Positions 5,632 to 12,222 of a DNA stretch of 18,907 nt are shown here, in pieces; the first letter of the stretch is position 1; each line of letters opens with the position of its first letter. The notes beneath the pieces are model-generated. The model worked only from the letters and a program-made list of their open reading frames with translations, was not told the DNA's origin and ran no database searches. Location: the NCBI GenBank assembly GCA_031269165.1, contig JAISZQ010000338.1, forward strand, positions 1 through 18,907. The letters run 5' to 3'. A program made the position numbers and the translations under genes. The stretch comes from Spirochaetaceae bacterium (GTDB taxonomy: Bacteria; Spirochaetota; Spirochaetia; Treponematales; Breznakiellaceae).

Positions 5632-7263
5632 ATGAAAGACACGGCATTTCGGGTAGCGGCGCTTTTTTCGGACGACATGGTTTTACAGCGGGACAAGCCG
5701 CTTCCGGTCTGGGGAACGGGCCGGGATGGCATGCGGGTTACCGTCGTTTTTGGCGAGGCGCGGGCAGAAACCGTCGTGAAAAAGGGCGTGTGGCTGGCGG
5801 TTCTGCCGCCGGTGCCCGCCGGCCGCACAGGCTGTCTCGAAGTCATGTCGGAAGGCGCGGCCCTTTGTTTTACCAACGTGGTAAGCGGCGATGTGTGGTT
5901 TGCCGGAGGGCAGAGCAACATGGAGTTGGAACTGCAAAACGGCAAGGACGGTAAGGCAGAACTGGCAGCCTCCGCCAATCCCGGCATCCGGTTTTACCCG
6001 ATGGTAAAACGCGCCGTGGTGGATGAGGCATACCTCCGCGCGGAGGCGGAAACGTCGTGGCAAGTCTGCGGCCCGGATACCGCCGCGCCATTGAGCGCGG
6101 TCGCCTACTTTTTTGCGCGGGAAGTCAACCGGGAGACGGGCGTACCCATCGGCATCATAAGCTGTTCATGGGGAGGTACCTCGGTGAGCGCGTGGATGAG
6201 CGAGGAGCAACTGTGCCGGACACGCGCCGGAGCGCGTTATGTCGCCGAATATGCCGCGCTTGTTGCCGGAAAGAGCGACGCGCAGTACCAAGCCGAGATG
6301 GGGGCGTACTTCCGTGACTGGAAGGCGTGGGACAGCCGGGTACGCGCCCGCCGCGAGAAAGATCCCGCCGTTACCTGGGAGACGCTAAACCGTGAGTGCG
6401 GCGAATGTCCCTGGCCCCAGCCCGCCGGAAGTACGAGCCCGTATCGGCCCGCGAACCTCTATCACGCCATGGTCCGTCGCGCTCTCCCGTTCGCGCTGGC
6501 GGGCTTTCTCTATTATCAGGGGGAGGAAGACGGGCCGCGTGCCGCCGACTATGGTGAAATGATGTGCTATTTAATAGACCAGTGGCGGACGGACTGGGGC
6601 GATGACACTCTGCCTTTCTTGTTTGTCCAGTTGCCGATGTACGCGTCCCGCGCGGATCTTGCCGAGGGGCTTACCGTCATGGATTGGCCGTTACTCCGCG
6701 AGAACCAGTGGCGCGTTTCCCGCCGCATCGCCCATACCGGACTTGCCGTCACTATCGACTGCGGGGAGTTTGACAACATTCACCCGCTCGACAAGCAAAC
6801 GGTGGGGCATCGTCTCGCGCTTCAAGCGTTGCAAAAAGTATACGGGAAACCGGTCGCCGCCGACGGCCCCCAGTTCCTCCGCATCGAACCTGCGGCTGGG
6901 GACGGGCTTCGGATATGGTTTACCGGCGCGGAAACGGGTCTCGAATGGCGGGGTGATCCCGCCGGGTTTGAGATCGCCGGGGAAGACGGCGTGTATCATG
7001 CGGCGGAGGCGGAGATTGACGGGTCAACGGTGGTCATCCGGTCGGAAAAAGTCGAAGCCCCGGAACAATGCCGTTACGCCTGGATCAAATGGGGCCCAAC
7101 ACCCCTCTACGCGAAAAACGGTCTCCCCGCGATGCCCTTCCGCCACCTGCCGTGGAGGCCCTTGGGCGGGTTGTGGGGGAACGACTATCGGGGCCCCATT
7201 CTGGGGCAGAAGGCCTCTCGACTGGATTGCTTCGTCGGCAAGCCTCCTCGCAATGACGGGTGA
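5632..7263 (+). CDS. SASA-family carbohydrate esterase (sialate O-acetylesterase type) with repeat-derived C-terminus
   Basis: A 543-aa hydrolase of the SASA (DUF303) SGNH family that removes O-acetyl groups from sialic acid or, in plant-fibre bacteria, from xylan fragments. The catalytic serine is Ser95 in VWFAGGQSNMELEL. The GFLYYQGEED block (about 291-300) corresponds to the usual W-Y-Q-G-E motif, and FDNIHPLDKQTVGHRLA (about 380-396) supplies Asp381 and His384. No signal peptide is seen, so it probably acts inside the cell on imported sugar. I chose ATG 5632 over an in-frame GTG at 5611 because GGAG (5621-5624) is 7 nt upstream and the GTG overlaps the LacI stop. The native protein should end near GLPAMPFR (residue 504); the last 39 residues are encoded by the repeat copy starting at 7143. 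Acetyl-xylan-type specificity is inferred from context only. Confidence 0.87.
   Translation: MKDTAFRVAALFSDDMVLQRDKPLPVWGTGRDGMRVTVVFGEARAETVVKKGVWLAVLPPVPAGRTGCLEVMSEGAALCFTNVVSGDVWFAGGQSNMELELQNGKDGKAELAASANPGIRFYPMVKRAVVDEAYLRAEAETSWQVCGPDTAAPLSAVAYFFAREVNRETGVPIGIISCSWGGTSVSAWMSEEQLCRTRAGARYVAEYAALVAGKSDAQYQAEMGAYFRDWKAWDSRVRARREKDPAVTWETLNRECGECPWPQPAGSTSPYRPANLYHAMVRRALPFALAGFLYYQGEEDGPRAADYGEMMCYLIDQWRTDWGDDTLPFLFVQLPMYASRADLAEGLTVMDWPLLRENQWRVSRRIAHTGLAVTIDCGEFDNIHPLDKQTVGHRLALQALQKVYGKPVAADGPQFLRIEPAAGDGLRIWFTGAETGLEWRGDPAGFEIAGEDGVYHAAEAEIDGSTVVIRSEKVEAPEQCRYAWIKWGPTPLYAKNGLPAMPFRHLPWRPLGGLWGNDYRGPILGQKASRLDCFVGKPPRNDG
7143..7260 (+). repeat. CCACCTGCCGTGGAGG repeat, copy A (inside the esterase 3' end)
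   Basis: Starts CCACCTGCCGTGGAGGCCC and ends with GACTGGATTGCTTCGTCGGC...CTCGCAATGACGG. It shares its start with copies at 7264, 8914 and 14530 and its end with 7264 and 8914. It is translated as the last 39 residues of the esterase. Confidence 0.85.
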
Positions 7264-7375
7264 CCACCTGCCGTGGAGGCGAAGCGGGCGGGTTGTGGGG
7301 GGAAAGCGTGTCGGCCCCCCTACGGGGGGAGAACGCCTCTGACTGGATTGCTTCACCCTTCGGGTTCGCAATGAC
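7264..7375 (+). repeat. CCACCTGCCGTGGAGG repeat, copy B
   Basis: Begins right after the esterase stop codon. It has the same CCACCTGCCGTGGAGGC start, an internal hairpin of C-run and G-run around TACG (CCCCCC/GGGGGG), then GACTGGATTGCTTC and GCAATGAC at the end. Copies A and B are head-to-tail. Confidence 0.85.
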
Positions 7376-7383
7376 AATGCCCC

Positions 7384-7465
7384 CGTCATTGCGAGCGGAG
7401 CGCGGCAATCCAGGGAGAACGCCCCTCGACTGGATTGCTTCGTCGCTTTGCACCTCGCAATGACG
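7384..7465. repeat. GTCATTGCGAG palindromic repeat, unit 1
   Basis: CGTCATTGCGAG at the left and CTCGCAATGACG at the right form a perfect 12-bp terminal inverted repeat. Inside it, CAATCCAG and CTGGATTG pair as well. This is a REP-like or BIME-like unit. Confidence 0.8.
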
Positions 7466-7482
7466 ATGCCCCGTCACCCACC

Positions 7483-7580
7483 CGTCATTGCGAGCGGGCG
7501 GCACATTGCCGAGCGAAGCAATCTAGAGGGAGAACGCCCCCTCGTCTGGATTGCTTCGTCGGCAAGCCTCCTCGCAATGC
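7483..7580. repeat. GTCATTGCGAG palindromic repeat, unit 2
   Basis: CGTCATTGCGAG opens the unit and CTCGCAATG closes it, with inner CAATCTAG/CTGGATTG arms. It sits just beyond the stop codon of the guanine-deaminase-like gene and could act as a hairpin at the 3' end of that mRNA. Together with copies A, B and unit 1 it fills the 7264-7584 gap, where no gene is seen. Confidence 0.75.
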
Positions 7581-7584
7581 TCCA

Positions 7585-8871
7585 TTATCCAATCGCGCAA
7601 CGTACGCCCCGCGCCCATTTTGCCGCGATGTGCCGGCCGTCGCTGAGATACACGGCGCGTTCCAGCCGTTCTTTCACCGGAAGGGACACCCGGGGCGCAA
7701 GGTTTGCGTCGTCAATCACGAGAATGTCGCACTCATAGCCCGCCTCAAACGAGCCGACATTGCCAAAAAACGCGCCGCCACCCTTCGTTGCCAGATAAAA
7801 CGCCTCTTCAATCGTGAGCGGCTTTTCGTGGTGGGCAACGAGGCATTGGCGCAACTTCGAGACGGCAATCGCGTCCTGCATAGCGCGGAAGATGCTCGTA
7901 TGAACGCCGCCCGCCACGTCGCTCCCCAGCCCCATCGCAAGGCCCTCCTCAAGATAGCGGCGAACCGGCGCGATCCCCGAAGCCAGATTGGTGTTCGACT
8001 GGGGACAGTGCGCGACAAACACGCTGTTTTTCTTGAGCAACGCGATCTCCTCATCGCCGCTCCACACGCAGTGCGCCATCACCGTTCTGCCGTTTTCACC
8101 GAACAACCCGAACCGCTGATACACGCCCCCATAACACGAAGCATCCGGGTAGAGTTCCTTCACCAGCGCGATCTCGCCTGCGTTTTCGGAAAGATGGGAT
8201 TGCAACGGCAGGGAAAACTCTTTTTGGAGTTTGCCAAGCCCGCGCAAAAGCCCGTCAGTGCACGAGGGAACAAAACGCGGGGTGAGGATAGGGGACGTGT
8301 TGTTGTAATGCCGCGCCGCGCACTCGGCAAGCCACCGCCTCGTCTGGAGCAGCGAAGCCTCGCCGTCTTTTTCACAAAGCCCGTCCGGCGCGTTTCGATC
8401 CATGTTGACCTTCCCCGCCATACAGACGAGGCCGGACGCTTCCAGCATATCCATCAGGAGCAACACCGATTCGCGGTGAACCGTCGCAAAAATGACGCTC
8501 CGGGTATTCGGCCCTTTCACGAGGTCGTCCACGAACTGCGCGTAGGCATTTTCCGCATAGCGCGTGTCCGCATACTTGGCCTCCTCCGGGAACGCATGAA
8601 CGGACAGCCATTCCATCAGCCCGCAGTCCATGCCGAGGCCGCGAAAAGCAAACTGGGGCGCATGGGTGTGCAGGTCAACCAGCCCCGGAACAACCAGTTT
8701 CCCCCGGTAGTCGAACAACGGCAGAGCACGGTATTCGTCCGGCAGACGCGGAAACACGCCCCGCGAGACGCCCTCCACGCAAACCAGATACCCGTCTTCC
8801 CGCATAACCAGCGAAGCGGGCGTTTCGCTGTAACAAAAGTCGCCGCGCAGAACAAACGTATTGGAAGCCAT
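7585..8871 (-). CDS. guaD: Guanine deaminase-like amidohydrolase
   Basis: A 428-aa enzyme of the metal-dependent amidohydrolase superfamily. Guanine deaminase converts guanine to xanthine in purine salvage. Diagnostic motifs are PGLVDLHTHAPQFAFRGLGM (His68 and His70 as metal ligands; H-A-P-Q is typical of guanine deaminases), MEWLSVHAFPEEAKY, QSHLSEN (His226), MAHCVW (His267), AHCPQSN and LGSDVAGG (Asp318). The ATG at 8871 gives the natural N-terminus; the open frame extends upstream to 9039 only because it reads through repeat copy C. There is no Shine-Dalgarno, and a promoter lies so close that the mRNA is probably leaderless. Related deaminases (chlorohydrolase-type) are the alternative. 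Confidence 0.85.
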   Translation of the reverse strand: MASNTFVLRGDFCYSETPASLVMREDGYLVCVEGVSRGVFPRLPDEYRALPLFDYRGKLVVPGLVDLHTHAPQFAFRGLGMDCGLMEWLSVHAFPEEAKYADTRYAENAYAQFVDDLVKGPNTRSVIFATVHRESVLLLMDMLEASGLVCMAGKVNMDRNAPDGLCEKDGEASLLQTRRWLAECAARHYNNTSPILTPRFVPSCTDGLLRGLGKLQKEFSLPLQSHLSENAGEIALVKELYPDASCYGGVYQRFGLFGENGRTVMAHCVWSGDEEIALLKKNSVFVAHCPQSNTNLASGIAPVRRYLEEGLAMGLGSDVAGGVHTSIFRAMQDAIAVSKLRQCLVAHHEKPLTIEEAFYLATKGGGAFFGNVGSFEAGYECDILVIDDANLAPRVSLPVKERLERAVYLSDGRHIAAKWARGVRCAIG

Positions 8872-8879
8872 CGGCCTAT

Positions 8880-8907
8880 ATGATAGCCGGCCGGCGGCGT
8901 TTGTCAA
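8880..8907 (-). promoter_or_regulatory. Promoter of the guanine-deaminase-like gene, leaderless configuration
   Basis: On the minus strand the -35 TTGACA (complement of 8902-8907) and -10 TATCAT (complement of 8880-8885) are 16 bp apart. Only 8 nt separate the -10 from the ATG at 8871, so transcription should start at or within about 2 nt of the start codon. Confidence 0.65.
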
Positions 8908-8913
8908 GGCACA

Positions 8914-9023
8914 CCACCTGCCGTGGAGGCCCTTGGGCATATCGTGAGGGGAACGGGCATCGGCCCCCCTTCGGGGGGAAAATGTCTCTCGACTGGATTG
9001 CCACGCTACGCTCGCAATGACGG
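8914..9023 (+). repeat. CCACCTGCCGTGGAGG repeat, copy C
   Basis: Starts CCACCTGCCGTGGAGGCCC, contains the CCCCCC-TTCG-GGGGGG hairpin, and ends CTCGACTGGATTGCC...CTCGCAATGACGG. It lies immediately upstream of the guanine-deaminase-like promoter. With the next repeat it occupies most of the 343-bp divergent spacer between that gene and murB. Confidence 0.85.
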
Positions 9024-9052
9024 GGGGTGGCGGACGCAATGACAGGCGGCAT

Positions 9053-9090
9053 CGTCATTGCGAGGAGCGGGGCGACGAAGCAATCTAGAC
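9053..9090. repeat. GTCATTGCGAG palindromic repeat, half unit
   Basis: CGTCATTGCGAG followed by GACGAAGCAATCTAG: one arm of the family, which can pair with the CTGGATTGC...CTCGCAATGACGG end of copy C. From 9091 to the murB -10 box I see no further element. Confidence 0.65.
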
Positions 9091-9201
9091 GGAAAAGGCC
9101 GTCACGCTGGAAGCCTTAGCGTGAGGCCGCACCCAGGCTTGGTGGTTCGTGCGGTTCTCAGGTCATTGAGCCGAACCGATGCGCGAAGCGGCTTTTTCCG
9201 C

Positions 9202-9207
9202 TATACT
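9202..9207 (+). promoter_or_regulatory. Putative -10 box of murB, 7 nt before the ATG
   Basis: TATACT (9202-9207) precedes ATG 9215 by 7 nt. No -35 of quality is seen at the usual distance (about 9179-9184), so this site is weaker evidence than its counterparts at 10400 and 12670. Confidence 0.45.
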
Positions 9208-9214
9208 CTCCGCT

Positions 9215-10303
9215 ATGACAATGCAAGCCCTCTTCGCGCGGAGCCAAACGCACGTCCCCTTCTCCGGCACGGCCGCTTTTGACGAACCGATGTCCCGGCA
9301 CACTACCTTCAACATCGGCGGCCCGGCAGACCTCTACCTCAGACCCGACGCCGCGTGCTTCGTCTCCTTTGTTACCGCCCTGCTGAGACTTGCCCGCGCC
9401 CAAGCCGTCCCCGTATTCATCCTGGGAGGCGGCGCAAACCTGCTTGTGTCCGATGCGGGGATACGCGGCGTCGTGCTCGATACCGGCTCGTGGATAGGCG
9501 CGTGTACCGAATCCGAAACATTAGAGGGGGGAAGCCTCCCCCTCGCTCCTGTCCGCTCTCCGGTCGATAGGTCCGCGCCGGAAGGCGCGTCCCCATCTCC
9601 CTTCGTTTGGCCATCCGCTACCCCCTCTCCTAGGGGCTCCGCCCCTAAAACCCCGCTGGGTCCCCCGGCGGGAAACGCCGTCCACGTGAAGTTCCGTTCA
9701 GGCACCCGCACCGACGACGCTGTGCGCTGGGCCGCCGCCTATAGTTTTTCCGGCCTTGAAGACTTTGCCGGCCTTCCGGGAACCATCGGCGGCGCGGTAT
9801 GGATGAACGCCCGTTGTTATGAACACGCGGTGTCGGACATCCTCGTCGGGACAACCTTCCTCGACGAATGTCTTGAACGGGTAACCGCCCCCACAGACCC
9901 CGCCGCCTTCGCCTACAAGAAAAGCCCGTTTCAGGGCCGGAAGACCGTCATCCTCGAAGCCGTCTTCTCCCTTCGTCCCGGCGAGCCCGCGCTTGTCGCC
10001 GACAAAACCGCCGCCCGCCGGGCGGAACGCGCAGCAAAAGGCCATTTCCGCTACCCGTCCGCAGGCTCAATCTTCAAGAACAACCGCGATTTCGGCAAAC
10101 CAACAGGAAAGATCATCGAGGAACTGGGCCTTCGCGGCTTCCGGTCAGGCGGCGCGCAGATCGCCCCCTGGCACGGCAACTTCATCATCAACACAGGCGG
10201 CGCGACCGCAGACGACGTCAGGCGGCTCATCACGCTCACGGAAGAAAAAGCCTTCCAGACCTTCGGCTTCAAACTTGAACGCGAAGTGATCTACGTGGGA
10301 TAA
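9215..10303 (+). CDS. murB: UDP-N-acetylmuramate dehydrogenase with in-frame repeat insertion
   Basis: MurB reduces UDP-GlcNAc-enolpyruvate to UDP-MurNAc with NADPH and FAD in the cytoplasm, the second committed step of peptidoglycan synthesis. Motifs: TTFNIGGPADLYLRP, the FAD-binding GGGANLLVSDAGIRGVVL (71-88), GLPGTIGGAVWMNARCYEHA (187-206), the catalytic-serine region YPSAGSIFKN (about Ser285) and the C-terminal Glu in KLEREVIYVG. Absence of a third domain between these last two and the YE/loop pattern fit the shorter type II enzymes. At 362 aa it is longer than usual: about 50 residues (103-154, Pro/Ser/Gly-rich, hairpin-rich DNA) interrupt the segment after VVLDTGSWIG. ATG 9215 was chosen because the family N-terminus starts there. 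No Shine-Dalgarno is present. Confidence 0.9.
   Translation: MTMQALFARSQTHVPFSGTAAFDEPMSRHTTFNIGGPADLYLRPDAACFVSFVTALLRLARAQAVPVFILGGGANLLVSDAGIRGVVLDTGSWIGACTESETLEGGSLPLAPVRSPVDRSAPEGASPSPFVWPSATPSPRGSAPKTPLGPPAGNAVHVKFRSGTRTDDAVRWAAAYSFSGLEDFAGLPGTIGGAVWMNARCYEHAVSDILVGTTFLDECLERVTAPTDPAAFAYKKSPFQGRKTVILEAVFSLRPGEPALVADKTAARRAERAAKGHFRYPSAGSIFKNNRDFGKPTGKIIEELGLRGFRSGGAQIAPWHGNFIINTGGATADDVRRLITLTEEKAFQTFGFKLEREVIYVG
9524..9672 (+). repeat. Hairpin-rich repeat inserted in frame inside murB
   Basis: Four consecutive hairpins fill this 149-nt stretch: GAGGGGG (9524-9530)/CCCCCTC (9538-9544); CGCGCC (9574-9579)/GGCGCG (9584-9589); TAGGGGC (9631-9637)/GCCCCTA (9641-9647); CCCGCTGG (9652-9659)/CCGGCGGG (9665-9672, one G-U pair). 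The frame stays open through all of it. The encoded residues match no part of a normal MurB. It looks like a palindromic repeat tolerated as a surface loop. Confidence 0.7.
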
Positions 10304-10376
10304 TTGAACGAGGTGCCGTTTGGCAATATTACCGTTATCAAAGTAAATGACGCCGCCCCGCACACACCATTCGCTG

Positions 10377-10405
10377 TTGACAAAACAAGGTTGTTCATGC
10401 ATAAT
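10377..10405 (+). promoter_or_regulatory. Promoter of the single-TM protein gene, leaderless configuration
   Basis: TTGACA (10377-10382), a 17-bp spacer and CATAAT (10400-10405). ATG 10412 comes 6 nt after the -10, exactly where transcription would start. Confidence 0.7.
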
Positions 10406-10411
10406 AGTAGC

Positions 10412-10786
10412 ATGACTTTTTTCCTGAAGCAAAGATGGCTTCGTCTCCTATTGGCGGCATACATGGTTTTTGCCATTATGGGGACATTCATTTTTGTGCT
10501 GATGGAGTCTTTTCCCGAAGCGCATTTTGCGGGGGACAACATAACGCCGGGCGGTGTTTTCGCGTCGATAGATTACGCGATTGACTGCCTTGTCGAAAGC
10601 GGCAGTTTAACCGGCAAAGCGGGACGACATTCGTTTTCCGTGGCGCACAAAGGTTTTTTGCGTATCACAACGCCCGCCGCATTACAAAATGCCGAAACAT
10701 TTTTTTCCCGCCTGTCTTTAAGAACAATAGAAGAAACCAATCATCTCAATAAAAAGAATGCCATACGCTTGAAACTCAGAATCTGA
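10412..10786 (+). CDS. Hypothetical single-pass membrane protein
   Basis: A 124-aa protein I do not recognise. Basic residues near the start (KQRWLR) are followed by one strong membrane helix (about 11-31, LLLAAYMVFAIMGTFIFVLM). The rest is a soluble tail with no motif I can name: FPEAHFAGDNITPGGVFASI, then a basic, Ser/Thr-rich end. By the positive-inside rule the tail should face the periplasm. The open frame extends back to TTG 10304, but I chose ATG 10412 because a strong promoter ends 6 nt before it and the upstream codons read non-conserved-looking sequence. There is no Shine-Dalgarno. GC is lower than in murB, suggesting a different history. Function unknown. Confidence 0.6.
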   Translation: MTFFLKQRWLRLLLAAYMVFAIMGTFIFVLMESFPEAHFAGDNITPGGVFASIDYAIDCLVESGSLTGKAGRHSFSVAHKGFLRITTPAALQNAETFFSRLSLRTIEETNHLNKKNAIRLKLRI

Positions 10787-10825
10787 TCTCTTTTCCTGTT
10801 CATTTTTTACCTTTTCTCACTGCGG

Positions 10826-10856
10826 CGCTTCCTCAAAAAAAAGGATTGAGGAAGCG
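10826..10856. other. Strong stem-loop after the single-TM protein gene
   Basis: CGCTTCCTCAA (10826-10836) and TTGAGGAAGCG (10846-10856) form a perfect 11-bp stem with a 9-nt A-rich loop, 40 nt after the stop codon. There is no U-tract, so termination is possible but not typical. With the repeat at 10884-11003 it accounts for much of the 374-bp gap before 11161; the remainder (11004-11117) shows only a lone TTGACA at 11014-11019. Confidence 0.5.
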
Positions 10857-10883
10857 GGTGCGGGATAATGCGGTTTGCAAAAT

Positions 10884-11003
10884 GAGGCTGTTCCAAAACC
10901 TCAAGTTTTGGAACAGCAACCTTTAAAAAACGTAGTTTCGTAAGGCTTTAGCCTGAGAAACTACATGAGCCTGTCAAAACTAACCGAGTTTTGGAACAGG
11001 CTC
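10884..11003. repeat. GAGGCTGTTCCAAAAC element, complete 120-bp copy
   Basis: Opens GAGGCTGTTCCAAAAC and closes with GTTTTGGAACAGGCTC, a near-perfect terminal inverted repeat. It holds three hairpins: CTGTTCCAAAAC/GTTTTGGAACAG near the left end, GTAGTTTC/GAAACTAC with AGGCT/AGCCT inside, and CAAAACT/AGTTTTG at the right. No coding potential; a MITE-like or structural-RNA-like repeat. Confidence 0.75.
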
Positions 11004-11117
11004 AAATTTCTGCTTGACAAACCGCGATGAAATGACGCGGGGAAAGACTGTCCGTTTGCCCGAGAGTGGTATGCGGCCTTTCCTTATCAGGGCGCGGCGC
11101 GGGTTTCATTGGAAGAC

Positions 11118-11147
11118 GCGGCGCGAAGCGGCGCAAAGCGGCGCAAA
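11118..11147 (+). repeat. Three tandem 10-bp repeats before the small membrane protein
   Basis: GCGGCGCGAA, GCGGCGCAAA, GCGGCGCAAA in direct tandem, ending 2 nt before the AGGAG ribosome binding site of the 11161 gene. The period is close to one helical turn. Confidence 0.6.
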
Positions 11148-11160
11148 ATAGGAGATCATT

Positions 11161-11391
11161 ATGAATCGTTTTTGGCGTATTTTTTGGAAACTTTTTGGCA
11201 TTGTCGTGCTGGGAATGCTGGTCGTTGCCGGTGTCGTCGGTATCGTTACGCAGTCTGTGGATAGTATGTATCAGATTGCCCAGAAGTCGCTCGTCAGTGC
11301 TTTGGGAATATGCGGCATGATCGGTTTGACCGTGCCGATAGGGTTGTATTTTGACGAAAGAAAGCACAGGGAGAAAGAATCGTGTTGTTAA
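11161..11391 (+). CDS. Small two-helix membrane protein upstream of PTS EIIA
   Basis: A 76-aa protein with two hydrophobic helices (about 8-28, GIVVLGMLVVAGVVGIVT, and about 44-63, LVSALGICGMIGLTVPIGLY) and a charged C-terminus DERKHREKESCC. I do not recognise the family. RBS AGGAG (11150-11154) is 6 nt from ATG 11161. Its last 10 nt overlap the GTG start of the EIIA gene, so the two are translationally coupled and may work together, for example by tethering or modulating the EIIA protein at the membrane. That link is inference from gene arrangement only. Confidence 0.7.
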   Translation: MNRFWRIFWKLFGIVVLGMLVVAGVVGIVTQSVDSMYQIAQKSLVSALGICGMIGLTVPIGLYFDERKHREKESCC

Positions 11392-11831
11392 GCGAGATTT
11401 TCAATGAACGTTCGATAAAGTTGCATCTTGAGGCCGACACCAAAGAGGCGGTTTTTAGGGAACTCATCGAAACAATGGCGGGCGTTCACCCTGAATTGAG
11501 CAAAACCGAAATACTTTTGGCAATTCAAGACCGGGAACGTAAAATGAGTACGGCGGTCGCGTCCGATGTCGCGGTGCCTCACGGTTATTACCCCGGCACC
11601 AACGGGGTTTTCGGCGCGATAGGGATTTCAAAGAATGGGATCGAGTACAACGCTCTTGATAACGAGCCGGTTCACTTCGTCTTTCTCCTTGTAATGGGAG
11701 AATCGGCTCGTGAGGAGCATTTGCGCACGTTAAACCGGGTGCTGTCTTTGATTCATTCCGGCGCGCTTGTCTCCATGCGGAGGGCGAAAACCGTCCGGGA
11801 AGTGAGCGACATTTTGTCGCGATTCTGGTAA
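11382..11831 (+). CDS. ptsN: PTS fructose/nitrogen-type EIIA domain protein (PtsN-like)
   Basis: A 149-aa stand-alone EIIA of the PTS_EIIA_2 family. The phosphoacceptor is His67 in the signature STAVASDVAVPHGYYPG. Other family features are the N-terminal LSEIFNERSIKLHL, the LLAIQDRERKMSTAVA helix, VHFVFLLV and the ending SALVSMRRAKTVREVSDIL-like helix. In other bacteria PtsN takes phosphate from PTS energy-coupling proteins and regulates rather than transports; spirochaetes often keep such incomplete regulatory PTS sets. The start is GTG 11382 (AGGGAG 11368-11373, 8 nt upstream); TTG 11385 is a less likely alternative. It overlaps the small membrane protein gene by 10 nt. Confidence 0.85.
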   Translation: MLLSEIFNERSIKLHLEADTKEAVFRELIETMAGVHPELSKTEILLAIQDRERKMSTAVASDVAVPHGYYPGTNGVFGAIGISKNGIEYNALDNEPVHFVFLLVMGESAREEHLRTLNRVLSLIHSGALVSMRRAKTVREVSDILSRFW

Positions 11832-12023
11832 GAGACCGTTCGAGAACCCGTTATCCGTGAAAAGGTGGGGGAGGGGAATCTTTCATGTGATAAGGTAACG
11901 GGCCGCCGGTTGCACACCGCCCATAGGGAGCAACGCTACCGGCTTGGGCGGCGTGTTACTTGTTGTAACCTTGCTACCGGCGCGACGTACGGTCACAAGA
12001 CGCCGTACCACCGCTTGATGCCG

Positions 12024-12070
12024 CCGTTTTGGGCAGCCACGCTACCGAAGGTAGCCGATGCCCAAAACGG
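12024..12070. repeat. Long hairpin inside the composite element
   Basis: CCGTTTTGGGCA (12024-12035) pairs perfectly with TGCCCAAAACGG (12059-12070), and the loop itself holds GCTACC-GAA-GGTAGC. The result is a stacked double hairpin. Confidence 0.75.
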
Positions 12071-12081
12071 TGTACAACCCA

Positions 12082-12222
12082 CTGTCTACAACTTAAGCAA
12101 AAAGAAAAGAAAGGTCCGCGGATTGCGCCATATATGGCGACGCGGATTAACACGGATCGAGCGGGGTATAATCCGTGAAAATCCGCGTCAATCCGCGGAC
12201 AAAATTCTTAAGTTGTTGACAG
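12082..12222. repeat. CTGTCAACAACTTAAG element, variant copy nested in the composite element
   Basis: Ends CTGTCTACAACTTAAG (12082-12097) and CTTAAGTTGTTGACAG (12207-12222) are inverted with one mismatch. Inside, GTCCGCGGATTG (12114-12125) and CAATCCGCGGAC (12189-12200) are perfect inverted repeats. The core differs from the 14631 and 18600 copies but has the same plan. Confidence 0.75.

Noticed and set aside
7435..8883. Long plus-strand frame (482 aa) opposite the guanine-deaminase-like gene
   Set aside because: Antisense shadow. The minus strand carries all amidohydrolase motifs, while this frame starts in repeat DNA and is rich in improbable His/Arg runs.
8872..9039. 56-residue N-terminal extension of the guanine-deaminase-like gene
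   Set aside because: The extra codons are simply repeat copy C read on the minus strand, and a promoter lies inside the region.
10304..10411. Upstream in-frame extension (TTG 10304) of the single-TM protein
   Set aside because: The promoter at 10377-10405 would then lie inside the gene, and there is no ribosome binding site for the TTG.
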